64,000 nt of DNA from positions 1 to 64,000 of the forward strand of contig JAAWBS010000021.1 of the NCBI GenBank assembly GCA_022792815.1, read 5' to 3'. Position 1 is the stretch's first letter, and each line of letters opens with the position of its first letter. The stretch is from Hungatella sp. (GTDB lineage Bacteria > Bacillota > Clostridia > Lachnospirales > Lachnospiraceae). Below the pieces are notes generated by a model that worked only from the letters and a program-made list of their open reading frames with translations, ran no database searches and was not told the origin of the DNA. Shown here piece after piece: positions 58,912 through 64,000 of the stretch. A program made the translations under genes and the position numbers.

Positions 58912-61101
58912 ATGGCGATTATTTTTAATGAAAAGGCAAAGACCTATACCATTCATACCAAAAACACCACATACCAGATGAAAATCGGCAACCTGGACTA
59001 TCTCCTCCATCTTTATTACGGCCCCACCGTCACGGACCCGGATATGAGTTACCAGATCATGCAGTATGACAGGGGATTTTCCGGCAATCCCTACGAATCC
59101 CGCAATGCCCGCACCTTCTCCCTGGACGCCCAGCCCCAGGAGTTCCCCACCCAGCAGCAGGGCGATTTCCGTGTCGCCGGCATCGAGGTGGTAAACAGCG
59201 ACGGCAGCTATTCCTTCCACGGAAAGGCCGCAGACTGCAGGGTCTATAAGGGAAAATACAACCTGGACGCCCTGCCCTCCGTGTTTGCCAATGACGCCGA
59301 TACTGCGGACACCCTGGAGGTGACCCTCCGGGATCCGGTGAGCGGGGTTTCCGTGACTCTGCTCTACGGCGTGTTTGAGGAGGCCGACGTCATCACCCGG
59401 GCCGTGAAGGTGAGGAACGAGGGGAAGGCGCCCATCCATCTGAGAAAGATCATGTCCGTCTGCCTGGACTTTTTAAACGGAGCCGATTTGGATCTGGTGA
59501 GCTTTCCGGGGCGGTACGGCCAGGAGCGCCAGGTGGAACGGCAGCACATGACCCACCATATCCACAACATCGGAAGCGTCCGGGGCTCCTCCAGCCATCA
59601 GCAGAATCCCTTTGTGATCCTCTGCGGCCGGGAGACTACGGAGGACTACGGCAGATGCTACGGCTTCTCCCTCATGTACAGCGGCAACTTCTTAGCCGAG
59701 GCCGAGCTGGACCAGTACGACCAGCTTCGTCTGGTCATGGGGATCAACCCCAAACAGTTTTTCTATGAACTGAAACCCGGCGAGACGTTCGAGTGCCCGG
59801 AGGTGGTCATGGCCTTCAGCAGCCGCGGGTTTACAGGCTTAAGCCACCTCTACCACGACTTCTACCGCACCAACCTGTGCCGCAGCAAATTTGTTCAGGA
59901 GGTGGAGCGGCCGGTGCTGATCAACAGCTGGGAGGCTGCCTTCATGGATTTTGACGACGTGAAGCTGGTGGAGATCGCCAAAGCCGCCAGGAACATGGGC
60001 GTGGATCTGTTGGTCATGGACGACGGGTGGTTCGGCAAGAGGGACGACGACAACAGCGGCCTGGGGGACTGGTACGTCAATGAGAAGAAGATCAAGTGCG
60101 GCCTCCACAAGCTGGTGGAGCAGATCAACGACCTGGGCATGAAATTCGGCATCTGGTTCGAGCCCGAGATGGTGTCCGAGGACAGCGACCTCTACCGGGC
60201 TCATCCGGACTGGGCCATGGAGATCCCCGGAAGGCACGCCGTGCGCAGCCGGAACCAGATCGCCCTGGACATGAGCCGGAGGGAGGTTCAGGACTATCTC
60301 ATCGAGAAGATCAATGCCATCCTGGACGACGCCCACATCTACTATGTAAAATGGGACATCAACCGGTCCCTGACCGACATCTGGTCCAACAGTCTTCCGG
60401 CCGAGAAGCAGGGGGAGGTCTACCACCGGTACATCCTGGGCCTCTACCGTGTGATGGACCAGATCATCCTGACTCACCCGGACATCCTGTTTGAGGGCTG
60501 CTCCGGAGGGGGAGGCCGCTTTGACCCGGCCATGCTGTCCTACTATCCCCAGTACTGGGTCAGCGACAACAACCATCCCATCGACCGGTTAAAGCTCCAC
60601 TACGGCACCTCCTTCGTGTATCCCACCTGCGCCATGGGAGCCCACATCTCCGACAGCGGCAAGTTCGTGCCTCTAAAGACCAAGGCTGTGGTGGCCATGT
60701 GCGGCACCTTCGGCTATGAGCTGGATGCCACCCACCTGTCCGAAGAAGATCAGGAGATCTGCAAAAAGCAGAGCGACCTGTTCCGCAAGTACTATCACAT
60801 CACATTCCGGGGAGACTTCTACCGCCTGACCAACCCCTTTGAGCCGGGAAATATGACCGCCTGGCAGCATGTGACCAAGGACAAAAGGGAATCCCTTCTC
60901 AGCGTGGTGGTCACAAACCTGACCTGCAACGGTCCCCAGGAATATGTCCGGGCCAAGGGGCTGATATCGGATGCCATGTACTCTGTCAACGGAAGCAAAG
61001 AGACCCGGTCCGGAGCCGCCCTCATGAACGCAGGGATCCCCATCAACCGGGAGGTGCCGGAGTATTCCGCTTTTCAGTTTTATCTGGTGAGGGAGGACTG
61101 A
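58912..61101 (+). CDS. agaA: Alpha-galactosidase, GH36 family
   Basis: Hydrolyses terminal alpha-1,6-galactosyl bonds of raffinose-family sugars or melibiose. The 729-aa protein has the usual GH36 architecture: an N-terminal beta-supersandwich (about 1-330), a TIM barrel with DDGWFGKRDDD, GIWFEPEMVSEDSDL, the nucleophile Asp482 in YYVKWDINRS, CSGGGGRFD and the acid/base Asp552 in WVSDNNHPIDR, then a C-terminal beta domain. No signal peptide, so it acts in the cytoplasm after sugar import. No transporter lies beside it. AAAGGAG lies about ten bases before the ATG. A short dyad, ATTTTC-TG-GAAAAT, lies in the upstream region (about 58839-58852). Confidence 0.95.
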   Translation: MAIIFNEKAKTYTIHTKNTTYQMKIGNLDYLLHLYYGPTVTDPDMSYQIMQYDRGFSGNPYESRNARTFSLDAQPQEFPTQQQGDFRVAGIEVVNSDGSYSFHGKAADCRVYKGKYNLDALPSVFANDADTADTLEVTLRDPVSGVSVTLLYGVFEEADVITRAVKVRNEGKAPIHLRKIMSVCLDFLNGADLDLVSFPGRYGQERQVERQHMTHHIHNIGSVRGSSSHQQNPFVILCGRETTEDYGRCYGFSLMYSGNFLAEAELDQYDQLRLVMGINPKQFFYELKPGETFECPEVVMAFSSRGFTGLSHLYHDFYRTNLCRSKFVQEVERPVLINSWEAAFMDFDDVKLVEIAKAARNMGVDLLVMDDGWFGKRDDDNSGLGDWYVNEKKIKCGLHKLVEQINDLGMKFGIWFEPEMVSEDSDLYRAHPDWAMEIPGRHAVRSRNQIALDMSRREVQDYLIEKINAILDDAHIYYVKWDINRSLTDIWSNSLPAEKQGEVYHRYILGLYRVMDQIILTHPDILFEGCSGGGGRFDPAMLSYYPQYWVSDNNHPIDRLKLHYGTSFVYPTCAMGAHISDSGKFVPLKTKAVVAMCGTFGYELDATHLSEEDQEICKKQSDLFRKYYHITFRGDFYRLTNPFEPGNMTAWQHVTKDKRESLLSVVVTNLTCNGPQEYVRAKGLISDAMYSVNGSKETRSGAALMNAGIPINREVPEYSAFQFYLVRED

Positions 61102-61160
61102 ACGAGCAGGGGCACAGCCGACATGGCACAATAAGTTTTACGAAAATCTGAGCACAGAAA

Positions 61161-61186
61161 AAGGAAGCGTGTGGGATTGCTTCCTT
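61161..61186 (+). terminator. Hairpin after the alpha-galactosidase gene
   Basis: AAGGAAGC (61161-61168) and GCTTCCTT (61179-61186), perfect 8-bp stem, ten-base loop, 60 bases past the stop. No U tract. Confidence 0.5.
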
Positions 61187-61200
61187 GGAAACATTGAAAC

Positions 61201-61257
61201 ATCATATTGACCGCTGTCTGTTTCTTTATGGACAGCGGTTGTCTTCTTTGATATGAT
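61201..61257. terminator. Nested stem-loop at the boundary to the AT-rich block
   Basis: An inner 9-bp stem (ACCGCTGTC at 61210-61218, GACAGCGGT at 61231-61239) inside outer arms ATCATAT (61201-61207) and ATATGAT (61251-61257). The plus strand follows with TTGTCTTCTTTG. It lies between the converging agaA and acetyltransferase genes and probably ends both transcripts. Confidence 0.6.
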
Positions 61258-61259
61258 CT

Positions 61260-61874
61260 TTATTTTAAACGCTTAATTACTTTAGCAGGATTTCCGGCAA
61301 CGATTACATCCTCCGGAACATTCTTGGTTACCACACTGCCGGCAGCAATAACAGATCGACTTCCGATCACAACACCTTTCATAATACATGAGTTGGCCCC
61401 AATCCACACGTCATCACCTATCTGTACACGCTTATGCTCGACTTCACCATTAAGATTGTTTTTGCCGTATTTAAGAAGGTTTTGATAATCGATTGCTCTT
61501 AGATTAGCATCAATCGGATGACAATTTGAATCAAAGATATTACAATTATGGGCAATTAAAACTCTGTCGCCAATCTCAACTTCTAAAAATGCCCATATTC
61601 TTGTATTAGGACCAACATAACAGTAATCACCTATTTTTATAGCGCCTATTCCCTGGTCACTATTAATAAGGCCTTCAATGATCGTTTTTTCTCCAATCCT
61701 AATATTAGGTCCTCCACCCGAAATTTTAGCTGTTGCTGTAAATGTAACCGAATTACTTCCATTGCCAACATATACATATCTTGATTTATTAAAAATATTA
61801 CAGGAAACTTCATACAATTTAATAAACCTGCAGAACAAAGGAAACAGAAAATGACCAATTATCCATTTTATCAT
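61260..61874 (-). CDS. Hexapeptide-repeat O-acetyltransferase of a polysaccharide locus
   Basis: A 204-aa left-handed beta-helix protein (WbbJ/NodL-like). Hexapeptide repeats run from about residue 50 ([18 protein letters not shown]) to the end, with the catalytic His in [12 protein letters not shown] and the coil [28 protein letters not shown] typical of the family. It would add acetyl groups to a sugar of a capsule or exopolysaccharide. The first 25 residues are hydrophobic and may touch the membrane. The gene is AT-rich compared with the rest of the window. It follows the flippase by three bases. Confidence 0.9.
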   Translation of the reverse strand: MIKWIIGHFLFPLFCRFIKLYEVSCNIFNKSRYVYVGNGSNSVTFTATAKISGGGPNIRIGEKTIIEGLINSDQGIGAIKIGDYCYVGPNTRIWAFLEVEIGDRVLIAHNCNIFDSNCHPIDANLRAIDYQNLLKYGKNNLNGEVEHKRVQIGDDVWIGANSCIMKGVVIGSRSVIAAGSVVTKNVPEDVIVAGNPAKVIKRLK

Positions 61875-61877
61875 CGA

Positions 61878-63179
61878 TTATCTTCCTCTAAATCTTTTCA
61901 TGTGATAAGTTGCTCTCCAACCTATGAGAAGCGCATAGGGAATCTGCGAAACTAAAGTTCCGAGAATAATCCCGGTTAGTCCCAGATTCATAAACTTAGC
62001 AAACATGATTGAGAGCGGAATATTCAATAGGGCACTTGTCAGCGCCATGACGCTATACAATTTCACATCTCCAATCCCACATAGAAACGAAGCATAATTT
62101 CCAGAAAATAAATATATTATAAAATATACAGCCATTACAAAGAGCATATTGGAGCTGTAATCTATCGCATGACCCAGCCATAGTCTTGATATCGGTTCAA
62201 TCAAAATAAACAGCATAAAAATTCCAACAGATAAAACTACTGCAATCCATTGCATTTTATTGAATTTTTCACATATCCATTTATATTCTCCCTGTACCTT
62301 CGCATTGGTAAAGGCAGACCACATCGGCATGATGACAACTCCCTGTAATTGTACAAATACCATAAATAATTTATATGCCACAGAATAAGGCGTTACATCC
62401 GAGGCAGTGAAAAGCTTTGAAATTAGTATATTGTCGGTTGAATTCATTACAAGCGCACTGATCTGACCACAAAAAAATAAAATTCCCAAGGAGGTAATGG
62501 AATGGATAAGTTCCCTATTGAATTTATTTTTTTGTAATCTTAGATATGGATATTTTCTAAAAATATAAATATTTAGAATGCCGTTAACGATCACTGAAGA
62601 GCTTCCAAGAGTCAACGAAATCAAAACCATATCTGCAGGTCTGAAAGCTCTGCAAAGCAGAACAAATATGATATTCAATATATGCAAAAAAAGTCCGCAA
62701 ACAGAGGCAAGTGCCGGCTGCTGCATGGAATAGGTAATCGTATTTCCGAGTGACAAAACAAAATTTATGCAAATAAATAATACAGTAATCCAGACAGCTA
62801 ATCTGACATTTTCACCGGCAATACTTATATTTAGAAAAGTCGGCAGGTCAATCAATAATGATATCACCCAAAAACATCCGAAGATACATACAGAAATTAC
62901 TGATATCACCGCATAAGAAGTAGCTACAATCTCGCCGGATTTTTGGTCGTCTCCCGCGGCCAAGCTCTCGGCCAACTTATTACGCATCCCGTTGCCTATA
63001 CCGATATCAAACACGCTGAACCAATTGACAAAGGCCGAAATTGTAGCCCAAACCCCATACTTTTCGTCTCCCAGATAGTCTAATAGTACAGGAATATAGA
63101 TCATTGAGAGAAGCATGGTTAAAGGTTTAAGAATCACATTGATACCGATATTTTTATATAATCTTTTATCATTCATCAT
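61878..63179 (-). CDS. wzx: Wzx-type oligosaccharide flippase
   Basis: A 433-aa protein with about twelve membrane helices of the MOP/PST family. It starts NDKRLYKNIGINVILKPLTM, has VWATISAFVNWFSVFDIGIG (the conserved early loop) and a basic C-terminus. It should flip lipid-linked sugar repeat units across the membrane. The ATG at 63179 overlaps the previous gene's stop by four bases. Wzx proteins vary widely in sequence, so the substrate cannot be told. Confidence 0.88.
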   Translation of the reverse strand: MMNDKRLYKNIGINVILKPLTMLLSMIYIPVLLDYLGDEKYGVWATISAFVNWFSVFDIGIGNGMRNKLAESLAAGDDQKSGEIVATSYAVISVISVCIFGCFWVISLLIDLPTFLNISIAGENVRLAVWITVLFICINFVLSLGNTITYSMQQPALASVCGLFLHILNIIFVLLCRAFRPADMVLISLTLGSSSVIVNGILNIYIFRKYPYLRLQKNKFNRELIHSITSLGILFFCGQISALVMNSTDNILISKLFTASDVTPYSVAYKLFMVFVQLQGVVIMPMWSAFTNAKVQGEYKWICEKFNKMQWIAVVLSVGIFMLFILIEPISRLWLGHAIDYSSNMLFVMAVYFIIYLFSGNYASFLCGIGDVKLYSVMALTSALLNIPLSIMFAKFMNLGLTGIILGTLVSQIPYALLIGWRATYHMKRFRGR

Positions 63180-64000
63180 CTTTGTTTCAACACAATCGTT
63201 TTCTTATAATTAAGGTTATTGAACATTACTGCCGCACTGGTCACATTTGATACACCACATATTAAGTAATCACATTTGCTTAATAACAGCGCATCTAATA
63301 ATACTTCTCTTCCCAACAAATAGTGATGATGGGAACGATTAAAATTCTGTTTATGTATCCCGACAGAAGAATGTCCTGATGAGCGATACGCATTTAATGA
63401 AAATACCATATCTCCATATTTCTCTTTAAACCAATTAACCGCATCTATTTCGTCACAGCAGAGAAAAATCCTAAAATTTCTTCTGCCCTCTAGCAATTCA
63501 TCTACTTTATTAGAAATATTTATTATTCTCGGAGGAATGGAATGAAATTTTCTTTTCTCATTCATATCCGTCCCTCGTATATGGACGCCTATGCATTCTT
63601 GATCCGAAATGTATTTTTTATATAGAGAGGAACATTCATCTAAAATTTCTTTATGAACAGGAATCCTTTCCGACTGTAAAAGATATAATTTCCTTACCAT
63701 TTCCTCTGTAATATGTCCTTGATTTATATGATAGACCGGAACTCCTAAATCACCATAGTATTGATTCTTAGATAATACATAATTACCAGAAGCATAAGCT
63801 TCTTCAATATGTATACGATCTGGTTGTTTAAAATAATACTCCCAGCTATTTAATATTCCATGATATTCATTCTCTTCAGAATATAAGGTGGGATAGTTTT
63901 GCATGTCAACTACACTTTTCCAGCCGTGCTGATCCGCATAGATTATATTAGACAACACATAAAAGTAGTTTGAAAAAAAGCCTTCCCACAACGGCTTTCT
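63176..64000 (-). CDS. Fucosyltransferase-like glycosyltransferase, partial (N-terminus beyond right edge)
   Basis: The frame is open to the window edge (a TTG at 63991 is not a credible start because coding continues upstream as RKPLWEGFF). The visible 275 residues contain IGVHIRGTDMNEKRKFHS, the HxRGTD-type motif of the GT11/GT23/O-fucosyltransferase group that contacts GDP-fucose, and a C-terminal domain with LLSKCDYLICGVSNVTSAAV, the late donor-binding segment of this fold. It would add fucose or a similar residue to a surface polysaccharide. Low GC, co-directional and overlapping with the flippase. Confidence 0.8.
   Translation of the reverse strand, partial: RKPLWEGFFSNYFYVLSNIIYADQHGWKSVVDMQNYPTLYSEENEYHGILNSWEYYFKQPDRIHIEEAYASGNYVLSKNQYYGDLGVPVYHINQGHITEEMVRKLYLLQSERIPVHKEILDECSSLYKKYISDQECIGVHIRGTDMNEKRKFHSIPPRIINISNKVDELLEGRRNFRIFLCCDEIDAVNWFKEKYGDMVFSLNAYRSSGHSSVGIHKQNFNRSHHHYLLGREVLLDALLLSKCDYLICGVSNVTSAAVMFNNLNYKKTIVLKQR

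Noticed and set aside
58870-61131. Minus-strand frames of 150-245 codons across the alpha-galactosidase gene
   Set aside because: They are antisense to a well-conserved GH36 protein with its catalytic residues; His/Val/Gly-rich antisense composition is a codon-bias artefact.
1-64000. tRNA, rRNA, CRISPR array, insertion sequence or phage attachment site
   Set aside because: I found no tRNA T-loop pattern, repeat-spacer series, transposase or integrase motif on either strand by reading; short tRNAs could still be missed without a covariance search.

Overview
The window reads as chromosome of an anaerobic, spore-forming member of the Clostridia, most likely a Lachnospiraceae-type Firmicute. Reasons: strong AGGAGG-type ribosome sites; a NAD-linked PyrD/PyrK pair; YlmC/YmxH; YqeG beside AroE; a clostridial-style Tad locus (Flp1-like pilin plus a giant DUF5702-like protein); and a folate (THF) riboswitch ahead of folT. 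Almost every gene is on the minus strand; only a GNAT acetyltransferase, a small HTH regulator and an alpha-galactosidase are on the plus strand. I recognised no tRNA, rRNA, CRISPR array or transposase.

Layout. 1-6.0 kb: a DUF4132/YehI-like giant (cut by the left edge), a 142-aa partner, a long M29 aminopeptidase, and two membrane proteins. 6.2-9.8 kb: pyrF-pyrK-pyrD-pyrE operon ending in a 49-aa membrane microprotein. 9.8-17.1 kb: lrgAB, a GNAT, relQ-like alarmone synthetase with mrp, riboswitch-controlled folT, and a soluble hybrid histidine kinase. 17.3-26.9 kb: a Tad/Flp pilus operon whose far end runs into a broken cell-wall-binding surface protein; a divergent HTH gene and an operator-like dyad sit at its head. 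27.5-43 kb: a SWIM-SNF2 helicase, argS, a lipoprotein, efp, aroK, aroE, yqeG, nrdR, ylmC, three membrane proteins, a ClC channel/antiporter and ilvA. 43-49.6 kb: the plsX-acpP-rnc-smc-ftsY core cluster.

49.8-57.9 kb: a five-gene operon (SWIM protein, alpha-solenoid, MoxR AAA+ ATPase of the YehL type, DUF5682 protein, VWA protein) equivalent to the uncharacterised yeh cluster of E. coli. The DUF4132-like protein that belongs with such clusters elsewhere is at the left edge of the window, about 47 kb away. This is the best candidate for an undescribed system. DUF5682 carries TraB/EreA-like motifs, which suggests that the AAA+/VWA pair handles or gates a hydrolase.

58-61.1 kb: a GDSL esterase and a divergent GH36 alpha-galactosidase. 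61.26-64 kb: a visibly AT-rich block (acetyltransferase, Wzx flippase, fucosyltransferase-like enzyme cut by the right edge) that looks like the end of a horizontally acquired surface polysaccharide locus.

Coordinates and starts were set by eye from stop codons, Shine-Dalgarno (SD) spacing and gene overlaps. Family names come from recognised motifs, not from searches.
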